This document shows positions 44,497-59,214 of a DNA stretch of 64,000 nucleotides, piece by piece (position 1 is the first letter of the stretch; each line of letters opens with the position of its first letter). A program made the position numbers and the translations under genes. Origin of the DNA: Phlyctochytrium arcticum (Eukaryota; Chytridiomycota; Chytridiomycetes; Chytridiales; Chytridiaceae); NCBI GenBank assembly GCA_025602905.1, contig JAHLKI010000014.1:372001-436000 (forward strand). Direction: 5' to 3'. The notes under the pieces were generated by a model, which saw only the letters and a list, made by a program, of their open reading frames with translations, ran no database searches and was not told the origin of the DNA.

Positions 44497-47400
44497 ATGG
44501 ATTCACATTATATTGCCAGTACAGTTCAGCCAACTGCAAAAAAAACCCTTTCTAAACAAGCATTAGGACTTGAAAGGAGTTTCTTTCTTGGAGAGCGCTT
44601 TGGAGGCGCAAATATGACGGCTACCGCCTCCGCCAACGATGGGCCTCGGGCGATACCTCCGCCGCCGGTATCGGAAGAGTTGCAAGGAGAAGAAGACGAG
44701 GAGGAATTACTGCATAACTTGAGTCCAGAAGAACTGAAAAATGTCCCGCGAAAATCAAATTCTTTACATGAGAGAACTATCACACTCAAAGGTGTGCCAT
44801 TTCTCTGCATTTGTCAAGATCTGAACTAACACCTTCTCCAAATAGACCTGATCTCCGCCTCCCGAAAAGCCCGCGACACAAACACATCCACCTCTCTTCC
44901 CCTCCCCCTCGCCTCCCTCATAAGAGTCAAACCCCCCCATATCAAGCGCCCCACGGTCGGCCACTCCCACCATTTAGTCACCGAGGACCCCATCATGCGA
45001 TTGGAACGGGCACGGATGGGATACCCTGGAATCAAAACTGTGAATGATACGGGAGGGTATCATGAAATGAGGATTGAGAAGGAAGGTGGGGAGTATGCTT
45101 GTGAGCCTCGAGAGGGGAGTGTAACGGCCGAAGGACATAATGCGGATCCCGGGAGTGGAAAGACGTTTAGAGGGAGATTGGTGGATTTTTTAGTGTATGT
45201 TGAGAGTATTTTGGTTGTGGACGATTGGCGCTTTTTTGCTGAACTGATGATTATTGTAGAGATCAACAAAATGTGAAACTTCATCATCCCCAGGATGGTA
45301 TGTGACATGCTCCCAGTTTACTGTTTATTCAGTTTCTAAACGACGGATAGATGCGGCGGGACTCCTACTCCTCAATATGACCCACGAATTCCACCCCGAC
45401 GACCAGATCACAAAACTCCTCCATGAAGTCTCTTCCACCTCCGATTTACGACTCGACGCCGACTTAGTCGAGGTAAATGAGAAAAAATCCTTTTGCGCTG
45501 TATGCCCGCTCAAACTTTTTCACAACAGGCGTTCTACACCTATTTCGACGAAACGATCCGATCCCATGCCGATAGCGAGTTGACTCGAGACTGGCTTGAA
45601 CGGATTATGGCCTGTATACCCGGTCAGTTAGTCGACGCGTATCAGACTATGACGAGTGAGTTGTTGGAAGAGGTACGAAGGGAGTATAGTGAAAGTGGGA
45701 AGCAGTCTGCTGGTAGGTCTTTTTTTTATTGATTAGATTCGTTTTTTTTGGGGGGGATTGGGACTTATTTGGGAGATTCTTTTCTTTAGTGGAGTATATT
45801 CTGAAACGGGGGGCGGGGCTTAAGCCCCACGAGAGGTATATATATATCCCTCTCGCATCAAAAACTCAGCTGAACTAACTTTTTATTAGACCCACAAAAG
45901 ACATTTCACCCTTCCCGCAAGACAAATGTCCCTTTCCCTCACCCTGGCGAGCCTCCTTTCTCGAAACACGGGCCAAACTCGAAAAAATCCTGCATGTGAC
46001 GAATCCCCTTATGACCAAGATTTTGGGGTTATGGCTCCAATATGAGAAATTGCGGTTTGTGGATCTGGTCGAGATTAAAGGGCAAAGAGAGGCATATCGG
46101 ATTTCGGGGTTTAGGAGTCTTGTGCTTGTGGACGCGGAAAAGTGTCGGGAGCGACTGGTTAACGGGTATGTTGATAATCAACAACGCTTTATGGTAAAAA
46201 GTTAAATGTTTGTGCAAAGGTTTTACATGACAATCCTACGAGATTTCACCGAATACGTCAACCGAAACGACCGTCGTAAACCCACTCAACAAGCCCCACC
46301 CGACTCCTTTTTCCGCTCCGCCGAAACCCTCATCTACAAAAACATCTATTCCATCATCTCCCAATCCTTCCAAGACTTTTTCTCGTTGTTCAAATACCCC
46401 ATCGACGAATCAGATCCGACCACAGATAGTTTGTTGGCGCTACTCAGACCCCATGCGCCGAGATTCATGGTCCGGTTGTGGTTGAACAATGAGAATGCGA
46501 TCGAGTTTGATCCGCCCTTGGTCGAAATTACTGAAGCCGTCATTGAAGCGCTCGGATATGTCGTTAAAACCGTCGAGTCTATGCCCCGGATCGCGAATGT
46601 CGTGTATGGAGCCGGTGGGGATATGATTCTCTCCACGCCGCTCATTACCGGGTCCGAAATCCTGCGAAATCTGACCATGGACGGGACAGAAGAGATTCGG
46701 ATTGTGCTTGAGGATGGAGTGGTTGACTCGGCAGAAAAGGAGATTAACGCTTACTCGGTCAAATGCTTTGAGGTTGTTAAAGGGTATATCAAACGGTATG
46801 CCAAGTATGAGAATATGTATACGCATAAAGTGGATCCGGAGGTTGAGGCCTTCTTTTTGGAAGAACATTCTTTTGAAGAGTATACTCAGGTAAAGCTTAT
46901 CGGAACTATTGATTTTTTCTGCAGGGAACTGAGCTGTTGGGAATGTTTCAGCAAATTGATAAATACCGGAATTTGGCGGCAGAAATTTTGGCCAACCCTC
47001 GAAAAGTCGCATTGCCGCTCGTGGAATTACACTGTGACGAGCTACATAAATCTCTGTCGACGCAAGCGACGGCGATTTCGAATCAGTTTTTGGCTAAAAT
47101 TGTGGAGCAGAATGCTGAGCATGAAAGAAAGTAAGGATTTGCTGTTTGAGTGTTGAGGAATATGAGCTAAATCCATTTTTTTCCACGTAGAATATGTGCC
47201 CAGTATGAGGTTATCGCGGAAAAGGCGCTACGCGTACCCGAAAATTTCAAAGAAATGGCTGAACAGATGGAATACATGGAATCAGTCCGGACTTCTGAAC
47301 TTCCATCCCTCCTAGCCGAACTAGAAGAAGCCCGCCGCCGGCTCGTGTACATTGTCAATTACTCGGCTCTCAACGAAGACCACATTGCGCTCAACAATGT

Positions 47401-50400
47401 GACGTTTACGTGGCCGTCACGTATCATGCCGATTCTGGATAGCCATAATCAGATTATTGGTGCTGCCCGCGAAAAGAACGAGGCGATGCTCCGTGAGCGT
47501 CGAACAAAGTTTGAGTCCGAGCTGGACGATTTCCAGAAACAGGTCGATGAGCTTAAAGAAGTGGGAGACTTGGATGAGATGCCGTTTTATGTTAAGAAAG
47601 TGCAGACGTTGACGAAACAACTGCAATCTGCTGCTGACACGATTGCAGCCTTCAACCGGGAGGAACAACTCTTTGGATGGAATGTGACTGTATACCCACA
47701 ACGGAAAAAAGTCATGTCGATGCTGGAACCTTACCAGGCCCTCTACACCACCGCCGTCAATTTCCAAAAATCCTACAAGAAATGGATGGACGGTAACCTC
47801 CTCGAACTTGACGCAGAGCAAATTGAAGTCGAAATCGACGGCCTCAAACGAGAAATTTATCGGTTGTTGGGTGGACTCGTTCAAGACGCTGCCCCGCAAA
47901 ATATTGCCAAGCAAGTTCGGGAGAAAATTGATGAATTTATGGTTAATCTTCCGTTAATTCATGTACTTTGCAACCCGGGCATGAGGGAGCGGCATTGGAA
48001 TCGGATGACGGCGGTTGCGGCATTTGATATTAAGCCGGATGCGACGACGAGTTTGAGGAAAATGTTGAAGCTTAACCTTGAGCCCTTCCTGGAACCGTTC
48101 CAGGAAATTAGCGGTATGCAATCTGATTTCTCTCATCCTCCTTATCTGCGATTTTCTTATATCATTTTACAGATGCGGCATCAAAGGAGTACACACTCGA
48201 AAAGAACATGAATAAAATGTTTTCAGAGTGGGAGCCATTACTCTTCAACTTACTTCCCTATCGCGAAAGCGGCACCTTTATTCTCTCCGCAGTAGACGAT
48301 GCGCAGCAGCTGCTTGACGATCAAATTGTCAAAACGCAATCCATGCGCGGGTCCCCTTACATCAAACCGTTTGAGCAGCAAATCAAAGATTGGGAGCGAA
48401 GATTGTTGATGACGCAGGAGATTATTGATGAGTGGCTCAAGGTTCAGGCTACATGGCTGTACTTGGAACCCATCTTCAGTAGTGAGGACATTATGAACCA
48501 GATGCCGGAAGAGGGCAAAAAGTTCAAGATGGTGGATATGAGCTGGAGAAAGATGATGAAGGTACGTAACAGAAGCACAGCACGGACTTTTCTTTTTTTT
48601 GTTTCTCATCTGGTAGTAGGCTGTAAATGAAGACCGACATGTCATGAAAGCAACAGAAGTCCCACAAATCCTTGAAGACCTACAGCGCAACAACCTCATG
48701 CTTGAAGCCATCCTCAAGGGCTTAAACTCCTACCTCGAAATCAAACGGTTATTCTTTCCCCGATTCTTTTTCCTGTCCAATGACGAGATGCTTGAAATAC
48801 TTAGCGAGACCAAAGATCCCACGCGCGTGCAACCCCATTTGAAGAAATGTTTTGAGGGTGTGGCAAGTCTGGACTTTGACGAAAAACTTAATATTCTCGC
48901 GCTCTATTCTAGCGAGAAGGAGCGTCTGCAACTTCAAGAAAAGGTGTCGACGGTTGAAGCTAAAGGCAGTGTAGAAAAATGGCTATCGCAGGTCGAGAAA
49001 GCCATGTTGCAAAGTGTCAAGTATCAAGTGGAGGAGGCCTATTATGATTTCCAAAAAGTGCCACGAGAGAGATGGGTCCTTGATTGGCCGGGTCAAGTTG
49101 TACTCTGTGTTGGGCAAATCTTTTGGACACTCGGTGCTGAAAATGCCATTAGGCAAGGAAAGAAAGGAATGGACGAATTCCTTGCCCAGCTCAACAGGGA
49201 TATGAATGAGACCATCACGCTTGTGCGCGGGTCGCTCAGCAAGATGGCACGAGCAACCTTGGGAGCCCTTGTTGTTATTGATGTTCACGCCAGAGATGTC
49301 ATTGCTCAGCTGGCCCAAGAAAACTTGAAGGACATCAACGACTTTTCCTGGCTGGCGCAACTGCGATATTACTGGGAAGATGATAGCGTTATGGTCCGCA
49401 TGATCAATGCTCAGAAACAGTATGGGTACGAGTACTTGGGCAACTCTCCACGATTGGTTATTACACCTTTGACTGACCGATGTTACCGAACACTCTTTGG
49501 TGCTCTGCATCTCAACTTGGGAGGTGCCCCTGAAGGGCCGGCCGGTACCGGAAAAACCGAAACTACCAAAGATTTAGCCAAGGCATTGGCCAAGCAGTGT
49601 GTGGTGTTTAACTGCTCCGATGGTCTGGATTACCTTGCTATGGGCAAGTTTTTCAAGGGTTTAGCGGCAGCTGGCGCGTGGGCATGTTTTGACGAGTTTA
49701 ATCGAATCGATCTGGAGGTTTTATCTGTGGTGGCCCAGCAGATTTTGACAATTCAACGAGCCATTGCCATCAAAGTCCCAGACTTTATGTTCGAGGGTAC
49801 TCGACTCCCGTTGAATCCCACATGTGCAGTCTTTATCACGATGAATCCTGGTTATGCCGGTCGATCTGAGCTACCCGATAATCTTAAGGCACTTTTCCGT
49901 ACAGTGGCTATGATGGTACCAGACTACACGTTGATTGCGGAAATCACACTCTACTCCTTTGGCTTTATTGAAGCAAGAAACTTGGCAAGGAAGATTGCAG
50001 CGACCTATCGATTGTGCTCTGAGCAGCTGTCCAGTCAGGATCACTACGACTATGGCATGCGAGCCGTCAAAAGTGTCCTAACAGCGGCGGGTAATTTGAA
50101 ACTCAAATACCCGGCTGAAGATGAGAACGTTTTGGTTTTACGGTCCATCATTGACGTTAACCTGCCAAAGTTCTTATCCCAAGATATTGCCCTTTTCAGA
50201 GGAATCGCAACAGATTTATTCCCAGGAGTCAAGCTTCCAAAGCCTGACTATGACGCTCTGACTGCAGCAGTCGAGGCAGTCTGTGCGCGAATGCGGTTAC
50301 AGCCGGTACCCGCCTTTTTAGAAAAGATTATCCAGCTGTACGAGATGATGCTTGTTCGGCATGGTTTCATGTTGGTTGGAGAGCCGTATGGTGGTAAAAC

Positions 50401-53400
50401 GTCGTCTTATCGCGTACTCGCAGAAGCTCTCTCAGATTTGGGTATCAGTGAAGGCAGTGATAGCCCCGACGCGGAGTGGCTAAAGGTTCAGTATCGTGTG
50501 ATCAACCCGAAAGCCATACCTATGGGACAGTTGTATGGGCAGTTTGACCCAACTTCGCATGAGTGGACTGACGGAGTCTTGGCGACAACGTTCAGATCAT
50601 TCGCCAATAGCGTGAACCCAGATCGCAAATGGGTTATTTTTGATGGTCCCGTGGATGCCGTGTGGGTAGAAAACATGAACACCGTCCTCGACGACAACAA
50701 GAAGCTGTGTCTGATGAGTGGAGAAATCATCCAGCTTTCGAATACCATGAGTTTGATTTTTGAAGTCATGGATTTGGCTGTTGCCTCGGTAAGTTATCCT
50801 TGAAGTTTTGTCGTTATGGCGCATAAGAATAACGTCTGAATGATAGCCGGCAACGGTTAGTCGTTGCGGGATGGTATATCTTGAACCAGAACGTATAGGA
50901 TGGCGACCACTAGTGACCTCTTGGTTGCAAGGCATTACTTATCTGGATGATACCAGCAAACAAGCCCTTCAAGCACTGTTCGAAGTGTTTGTTCCTAGTT
51001 GCATCACATGCTTGCGACGGGAGTGTAAGGAGGTTTCTCCCACAACCGACATTGGACAGGTCAATTCCCTGATACGGCTTTTGGATAGCATGTTGGACGA
51101 TATGCGTGACAAGACTGCAGAGGAAAACTTAGCTGATAAGCTGACAATGCAGCGCCTCGAGTGCCGGTTCATATTTGCGCTAGTATGGACAATCGGAGGG
51201 AGTGTCGATTCGCAGTCGCAGGTGAAATTTGACGCCTGTGTTAAACGCGTGGCCGGGGAAAAGCTAGCAACTCCTCTGTTATTGGCTTTGCCACAAGATG
51301 GTACCATTTATGATTACCTGTATCAAGTCCCACCCACTGATCATTGGGTATCATGGCTGGATACAATCGAGCAGGTCCCAATTTCTCCCACGGCAGAGTT
51401 CAACGAGATCATCATTCCAACCAAAGATACTGCTCGATACAACTACTTGATGGACCTAATGATTCTGCACGATGTTGGCTTTCTGCTTGTTGGACCCACG
51501 GGCACTGGCAAGTCCAAGTACATAAATAACAAACTTCTGACTGGTGTTTCCAAAGAAAAGTTCATCCCCCTGTTTGTCAACTTCTCGGCACGAACCAGTG
51601 CATCACAAACCCAGGATATTGTCATGTCAAAGCTGGACAAGCGACGGAAGGGTGTATTTGGTGCACCAGTGGGCAAGAAGTACCTCATCTTCATTGACGA
51701 TCTCAATATGCCTGCTAAAGAGCAATACGGTGCACAACCTCCCATCGAGTTGTTCCGACAATGGTTAGATCACGGCAACTGGTACGACAAGAAAGATACG
51801 TCCAAGCTAGAATTGATCGACATTCAGCTTCTATCCGCAATGGGCCCGCCAGGCGGAGGTCGTAATGTGGTCACCCCGCGCTTCCAGCGACATTTCAACC
51901 AAATCGTCATTAACTCGTTTGACAACCAAACAATGTCGATGATTTTCCTTTCTATTCTTGAATGGCACTTTGGACGTCTCGACTTTACTGAAGACATCCG
52001 TGGTATCGCGACGAATGTTGTTGACGCTACCTCCAACATTTTCCAGTGGACAGTCGCCAATCTTCTTCCTACCCCGGCCAAAACACACTATACATTCAAT
52101 CTACGAGACTTTGCGCGGGTCATACAAGGCGTCGTTCTGTCGCGACCAACAACGTTTAAGACACCTGACATGTTGATCCGACTTTGGACCCATGAAACGT
52201 ATCGCGTTTTTTACGATCGTCTCGTGACTGACGATGATCGGTATAATCTGTTTAGCTATGTGCTGGATGTCGTCAAAGAGAAGTTTGGAAGAGAACCAGA
52301 CGACATCTTTGCACATATAGCGAGCGGTGTCGAGGGAGAGAAAAAGATCATTATGGAAGATGACATGCGTTCTGTGGTTTTTGGCGACTTCTTGACGAAG
52401 CGGCTTCCTGGGCAAGATCCCGAGTACGTGGAGCTCACCGACTTTGAAAAAATTAAAGAAGTGGTTGAAGTACAGCTAGGAGAGTATAACCAAGTGAAGA
52501 AAGCAAAGCTGAATCTTGTTCTGTTTCGATTTGCCATTGAGCACATCTCTCGCATATGTCGAATATTGAAACTTCCCGGTGGGAATGCTTTGCTAGTCGG
52601 AGTTGGTGGCAGTGGAAGGCAAAGTTTGGCGCGGTTGGCAGCATTTATCTGCCAACACGAACTTTTCCAGATTGAAATCTCAAAATCATACTCCAGAGTG
52701 GAGTGGCGAGAAGATTTGAAAAAGATCTTGTTATTGGCCGGCGCAGAGAACAGACCTACAACGTTCCTTTTCCCAGATACTCAGATCAAGGAGGAGTCCT
52801 TTATCGAGGACATCAGTAATCTCTTGAACTCTGGAGATGTCCCGAATTTATTTGCTCCTGACGAGCGGCAGAACATCATTGACAAGGTCATGACAGATGC
52901 GCAGGATCAAAACAAAGCAGGAGACGGTTCTCCTGCGGCAATATACAACTACTTTATTGATCGGGTGAAGAACAATCTACACATCGTGCTTTGCATGAGT
53001 CCAATAGGAGACGCTTTTCGGGCGAGGTTACGGCAATTCTCTTCATTAGTGAATTGCTGCACGATTGATTGGTTTCAAGCTTGGCCAAATGATGCGTTGC
53101 AAGCAGTGGCCAGGCAGTTCCTCAGCGAGCTCGAACTCAGTGATACTGTGCGCGATGCGGTGGTTCAGATCTGTAAACATTTTCATCAAAGTGCCATCAC
53201 GCTCTCTGAGAGATACCTCGCGGCATCCTCGAGACACAACTACGTGACGCCAACCAGCTACTTGGAGCTTTTAAACGCTTACAAAAACTTGCTCACTGCA
53301 AGGCGAGAGGAGGTAACAGCCGTGAAAAGAAGATATGTTGGTGGACTGGATAAATTACAGTTTGCGGCAGAGCAAATTGGGCGTATGCAGTTGGATCTGA

Positions 53401-56400
53401 CAAGCTTGACGCCCCAGCTCAAAAAGACATCCGAAGAGACAGTAGAGATGCTGAAGAAGATTGAGAAGGAGTCTGTGGAAGTTGAGGCAACTAAGGAGAC
53501 CGTGTCTGCAGACGAAGCAATAGCAGCACAGAAGGCCGAGCAAGCCGCCGCAATTAAGAGTGAATGCGAAAATGATCTCGCACAGGCCCTTCCCCTACTC
53601 AATTCCGCCCTTTCAGCATTGGACACATTGAAAAAATCTGATATCGATCTAGTCAAATCTATGAAGAATCCTCCGGAGGGAGTCAAACTGGTCATGGAGG
53701 CCATTTGCGTTATGAAGGATGTAAAGCCTGATCGTGTTCCCGATCCTTCTGGTTCTGGTAAAATGATTTTTGATTATTGGAAAACCTCCCTCAAAATTCT
53801 GGGAGACGCCAAGTTTTTAGACAGTTTGAGGACCTTCGACAAAGATGATATTCCGCAGCATGTCATAAAGACGATTCGTGCAAAATATATGCCCAACCCC
53901 GAATTCAAGCCCGAAAAGGTTCGGAACGCTTCATCTGCGGCCGAAGGTCTATGTAGTTGGATCATTGCCATGGAAGCGTACGACAGGGTAGCGAAAGAGG
54001 TTGCTCCAAAACAGATGGCCCTGGCAGCTGCTGAAGCCGAGCTGGCAGAGACCATGGCGGGTCTTGCAGAAAAGCGAGCGCAGCTCAAAGCAGTGCTCGA
54101 TCGCTTACAAGCACTGAACGATAATCTGCAGGCGCTTTCTGAGAAAAAAGAGCGTCTGGAGAAGGAGGTGAAAAGTTGCGAGGAGCAATTAGATCGTGCC
54201 CAGAAACTGTTGGGTGGGCTTGGAGGTGAAAAACAACGTTGGACGGAGGTCGTCAAGGCACTCGATCTGACGCTCTTCAATCTAACGGGAGATGTGCTCT
54301 TGTCAGCCGGTGTGATTGCGTACCTTGGCGCATTCGTCAAGCTTTACAGAAACTCCTGCATCGAAGATTGGCTGAGTAACATGAAGAAAGCTATGATTCC
54401 TTGTTCGGATGTGTTCTCGCTATCAAAAGTGTTGGGTGATCAAATCCAAATACGCGCCTGGAACATTGCTGGCCTGCCTTCCGATGCCTTTTCCGTGGAT
54501 AACGGAATCATCGTCAAGAACGCCCGGCGCTGGCCGCTGATGATTGATCCACAAGGGCAAGCTAATAAGTGGGTCAAAAACATGGAAAAGGAAAATAATC
54601 TGCAAATCATCAAGTTGACAGATGCGGATTATGTACGGAACTTGGAGAATGCGATTCAATTCGGAGCGCCAGTTCTGCTTGAAAATGTGAAAGAAGAACT
54701 GGATCCAGTTCTTGACAGTGTGCTGCAGAAGCAAACGTTCAAATCAGGCGGTGCCACATGTATCCGTTTGGGGGATGCTGTTATTGAATGGTCTGACAAG
54801 TTCCGGCTCTACATTACCACCAAGCTGCGCAACCCTCATTATCTCCCAGAAGTCGCGGTGAAGGTTTCGCTCCTGAATTTCATGATCACCCCGGAAGGGC
54901 TGGAAGATCAACTTCTGGGAATTGTTGTGACCAAGGAACGCCCAGAACTTGAAGAAGAGAAAACGCAGCTTATCTTGCAGAGTGCCGAAAACAAAAAACG
55001 GCTCAAAGAGATCGAAGACAGGATTTTGGAAATTCTATCTTCCTCTGAGGGAAACATTTTGGAAAATGAAACTGCAATTGAAGTGCTTTCCTCCTCTAAA
55101 GTTCTATCCGCTGAGCTATCTGAAAAACAGAAAACCGCCGAAGAAACTGAGCGCAAGATTGATGAAACCCGAAACTCCTACCGTCCTATTGCAAATCATT
55201 CATCAACCTTATACTTCTGCATTGCAGACCTAGCGAACATTGATCCAATGTACCAGTACTCTTTGAACTGGTTTATTGATCTGTTTGTTGCCAGCATCGT
55301 GATGTCGAACAAGTCTAGCGTGCTCAAGCGTCGGTTAAAGAACCTCGAGTCGTACTTTACGTACTCTCTTTACCAAAACATTTGTCGCTCGCTGTTTGAA
55401 AAAGACAAGTTGTTGTTCTCGTTTTTGCTCTGCACGAGTATCTTGAAGAATCGTCAAGAACTGGACATTAATGAGTTCCAGCATCTGATGACAGGAGGAA
55501 TTAGCGTTGGTGCTCCAACTGTACCGAATCCCGACCCCTCAATTTTGACGGAAAAGGCATGGTCAGAGGTGTATCGTTTGTCCGAATTTCCAGCATTTGC
55601 AGGACTTCGGGAGCACTTTGATGTTGCAGAATGGAAGACATGGCTGGATAGCTCTGAACCACAAGATATGCCATTGCCTGGAAAATGGGCGGCCGTGACC
55701 GAGTTCCAGAAAATGCTCGTTGTTCGCGCCCTGCGACCTGAACGCATCGTACCGGCAGTTCAGGACTTTGTGAAAGTGAAACTGGGACACAAATTTATCG
55801 AGCCACCAACATTTGATTTAGCGGCAAGTTTCGAAGATTCCAGCCATCGAGCTGCGCTTATATTTATTCTATCACCCGGAGTGGATCCAATGTCTCAGTA
55901 AGTAAGATGTCATGATCGGTAAGCTCACAACTAATCTCTGAAATAGGTTGCTTAAATTTGCTGATGACAAGGGTTTCGGGGGTCAGAAATGCCTTTCGAT
56001 ATCCTTAGGCCAAGGACAAGGTCCCCTGGCTGCAGCAATGGTTAAGGAAGCCCAGAAGGCGGGAACATGGGTAGTGCTTCAGAATTGCCATTTGGCCGTC
56101 AGTTGGCTTTCAACTTTAGAGAAGCTGGTCGATGATATCAGCACGGAGGCGGTGTCGGTGCATAAAGATTTCCGACTTTGGTTAACGTCATATCCCAGTC
56201 CAAAATTCCCAGCTAGTGTTCTGCAAAGGTAACACCAATGCTCCTACTCTCGGAAATATTGAGCTAACCTTTTGTTTGCGCAGTGGGGTTAAAATGACGA
56301 ACGAGCCACCGAAGGGATTAAAGGCCAACATCCTCAAGAGTTACTTGAGCGATCCCATCAGTGACGAGAAATTCTTTGCCGGCTGCGAGAAACCTGCAGA

Positions 56401-57943
56401 ATGGGAAAAACTCTTGTTCGGACTTTGTACTTTCCACGGAGTTGTTCAAGAACGGAGGAATTTCGGGCCTCTTGGGTGGAATATTCCCTACGAATTCAAT
56501 GACTCGGATCTTCGTACGTGTTAATCGATTTACTTTTCTTGCGCCAGAAGCACTAACAACTAGTTTTATTCATGCAGGAATCAGTATGCGTCAATTACAG
56601 ATGTTTTTGAATGAATACAGTGAAGTGCCGTTCAAGGCTCTCATTTACTTGACTGGTGAATGCAATTACGGCGGCCGAGTTACGGATGATTGGGATAGAA
56701 GGACGTTGATGAATTTGCTGACCACCTTTTACTGTCCCGCCATCGTTGAAGACAACAACTATCGTTTCTCACCATCGGGTGTGTTCTACGCACCAGCAAA
56801 AGGGACTTATGAGAACTATCTGGAGTATATAAGATCACTTCCTTTGAACCAGGTTCCGGAAATCTTTGGGATTCACGACAATGGGGATATCGCGCGTCAA
56901 TTAGCCGAAACTAGAAGTCTATTTGAAAGTGTTCTCGCCACTCAGGAACGCGTTTCCGGTGGAGGAGGACAGAAAACCAGCGACGAAATCCTGATTGAGG
57001 TGGCCACAGACATTCTCTCCCGCATCCCATCCGTTTTCAACCTAGAGGAAGTGTCCAAGAAGTACCCCGTTAACTACAACGAAAGCATGAACACCGTTTT
57101 GATACAAGAGATGATTCGATTCAATCGCCTTATTCAGATTGTTTTAGTCAGTCTCGTCAATGTGCAAAAGGCTATTCGAGGACTTGTGGTGATGAGTGGG
57201 GAACTAGAAGATGTTTGCAAAAGCATTTTGGTGGGGAAGATCCCTGCGATGTGGGCGGCAAAAAGCTATCCCAGTTTGAAGTCGTTGGGATCGTATGTGA
57301 ATGATCTGGTCTTGCGTATCAAGTTTTTCCGAGACTGGTTCGATACGGGATGCCCAAAAGTTTTCTGGATGTCAGGCTTCTTTTTTACCCAGTCATTCAT
57401 TACAGGTACGCCGATTGTATACTCTCCTCACTGAGCCAATGTTTAACAAGTAAAATATAGCAATGCTGCAAAATTATGCACGAAAGTACACAATACCAAT
57501 TGATGAACTGGGACTTGATTTCGAAATGCGACTGCAGCAACCACATGAAGTTCAGGAGGCTCCTGAGAATGGACTTTACGTTTACGGACTGTACTTGGAA
57601 GGGGCACGATGGAACAAAGAAAAGAACACGATTGTGGAATCGTTACCGAAGATTCTTTACGATTCATTGCCAGTGATCTGGCTTAAGCCATGTCGTCTTT
57701 CTGAACGCCAAACGCGGTCGACCTACGAATGCCCTGTATATAAGACAAGTGCGCGACGAGGTGTTCTATCAACTACTGGACACTCCACAAACTTTGTCAT
57801 AAGTATCCGTATTCCAACGGACAAACCAGAGAAGCACTGGGTCATGCGAGGTGTTGCTGCGCTGTAAGTACCCTGGCTACTGCCCACCCTAATCGCGCCG
57901 ACTGACTCATGAACTATTTTACAGCTTGCAACTGGACGATTGA
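44497..57943 (+). CDS. DNAH7: Axonemal inner-arm dynein heavy chain, DNAH7/3/12 type
   Basis: Seventeen exons: 44497-44791, 44846-45180, 45260-45472, 45529-45712, 45790-45835, 45890-46165, 46220-46889, 46925-47130, 47191-48113, 48173-48561, 48620-50788, 50847-55897, 55947-56228, 56284-56513, 56578-57405, 57461-57863, 57925-57943. They encode about 4172 residues. AAA+ P-loops: [11 protein letters not shown] (AAA1, about 1485) with [19 protein letters not shown] (AAA2, about 1766); [10 protein letters not shown] (AAA3, about 2118); [10 protein letters not shown] (AAA4, about 2487). A coiled-coil stalk spans about 2717-3037. The C-terminus ([38 protein letters not shown]) and the N-terminal [21 protein letters not shown] best fit the DNAH7/3/12 group. 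Role: ATP-driven microtubule motor of the flagellar inner arm. Exons 1-3 are least certain because that region is poorly conserved. Confidence 0.93.
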
Positions 57944-58126
57944 TAGACTTTCTTATTCGATGATCGAATTTGTACTTAGTTGTGCTGCAATTGTTTTTAT
58001 TTCATTCCCGATGGGACATTCTGATGCTTAGAGTAGTGAACATAAATACAACGAATGCTATTTTTAGCTGATTTGCAAAATGCATTACGCTGGGCATTAT
58101 ATGTTCTTCGTCGCTAGATCAAAACG

Positions 58127-58975
58127 ATGATAATACGATTAGAATCACCGATGCTCTCGTCAAACTCCTCACAACAGAATGTGGACCATCCGCTGGCGGA
58201 TCCGACCGGTCAATTCAGTGAGGCAATCGACTTCAAATTTTCCTCCAATAGAAATCGCCGGCGAAGCTGTTCTGAGCCCCCATTGGCTCGTTCAACAGCC
58301 GCTACGACTGCGAGTTCAATAGTCAAACACAAGCCTTCTCGAAAACTTCATATTTTAAAACCCGGGGATACACTGGAGGGAATATGCGTGTTGTACGGAA
58401 TATCGATGGCAGAGCTGAAGAAAACAAACAAAATATGGAACGTTGGAGAGGTTTTTTTGCGGAAGCATCTGGAAATTCCGTCCCATATCGATGGGCGCCA
58501 ACCAGAGAGAACGAATATCACGGAAAAGACGATGCCGGTTACCAATTCTGATGACACTCTGCACCAGCAAGGAGAAGAACGTCCATCAACACTGGATGGC
58601 CTGTTTTCGCGCATTGACGAAGACATCAAACAAATACTTGACACACTTCCAAATTCATCCCCAACCTCGCCCGTCGCTGGCAAAAGACGTCTGTATCCAC
58701 CCCCCGCTCTTCCTGGCGCGAAGCTCTCCCTCAAAAATAGTCCGGCAAACTCGCCAAAATCTTCACCTCGGGCCCGGCGAGTCAAAGTAAGACCGAATCC
58801 GATACCCACCGGAGAGCGTAATTACAAAGCGGTCACTGAGCAACCCGTTCCGAGTAATACCAATGTGAAGCCTAGGGATCCCGCAGTGCGCGACACAAGT
58901 TCTAACTCGCAAGAATTGAGCACTATGCATTCATTAGTGGAGATGACCGCCCTCACATCTGACAATTTTCAGTAG
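58127..58975 (+). CDS. LysM-domain protein without signal peptide
   Basis: A single frame of 282 residues. One LysM domain lies at about residues 74-118: LHILKPGDTLEGICVLYGISMAELKKTNKIWNVGEVFLRKHLEIP. The N-terminus is Ser/Asn/Arg-rich with no signal peptide, and no membrane helix is visible. It therefore resembles intracellular LysMD1/2-type proteins more than secreted chitin-binding effectors. The rest is Ser/Pro-rich, with a basic patch (SPRARRVKVRPNP). Function of this cytosolic LysM group is not established. It starts about 180 bp after the dynein gene in the same direction. Confidence 0.83.
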   Translation: MIIRLESPMLSSNSSQQNVDHPLADPTGQFSEAIDFKFSSNRNRRRSCSEPPLARSTAATTASSIVKHKPSRKLHILKPGDTLEGICVLYGISMAELKKTNKIWNVGEVFLRKHLEIPSHIDGRQPERTNITEKTMPVTNSDDTLHQQGEERPSTLDGLFSRIDEDIKQILDTLPNSSPTSPVAGKRRLYPPPALPGAKLSLKNSPANSPKSSPRARRVKVRPNPIPTGERNYKAVTEQPVPSNTNVKPRDPAVRDTSSNSQELSTMHSLVEMTALTSDNFQ

Positions 58976-59214
58976 GTTATGTCAACCTAACATACGAATT
59001 TATTTTTCCCTGCACATCAAAAGAGTTAGTTACTGGATAGAAATTTCATAGTAATAGATCACACGCCATCTGTAGATTATTGGGCACCTTCGTTTTATAG
59101 AATTTTTACACGTCTTGGTCAGCGCTCTCGGGTAATTTTTTCAGGGTCCCAGTTTCCCAAATAAATACAGAAAAATAACGTTGAAAGTTCCAATTTGTTC
59201 GATAGTGCGCAAAC

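Noticed and set aside
45299..45332. 34-nt intron splitting exon 3 of the dynein gene
   Set aside because: Too short compared with other introns here; the sequence reads through in frame from 45260 to 45472, so a single exon is simpler.
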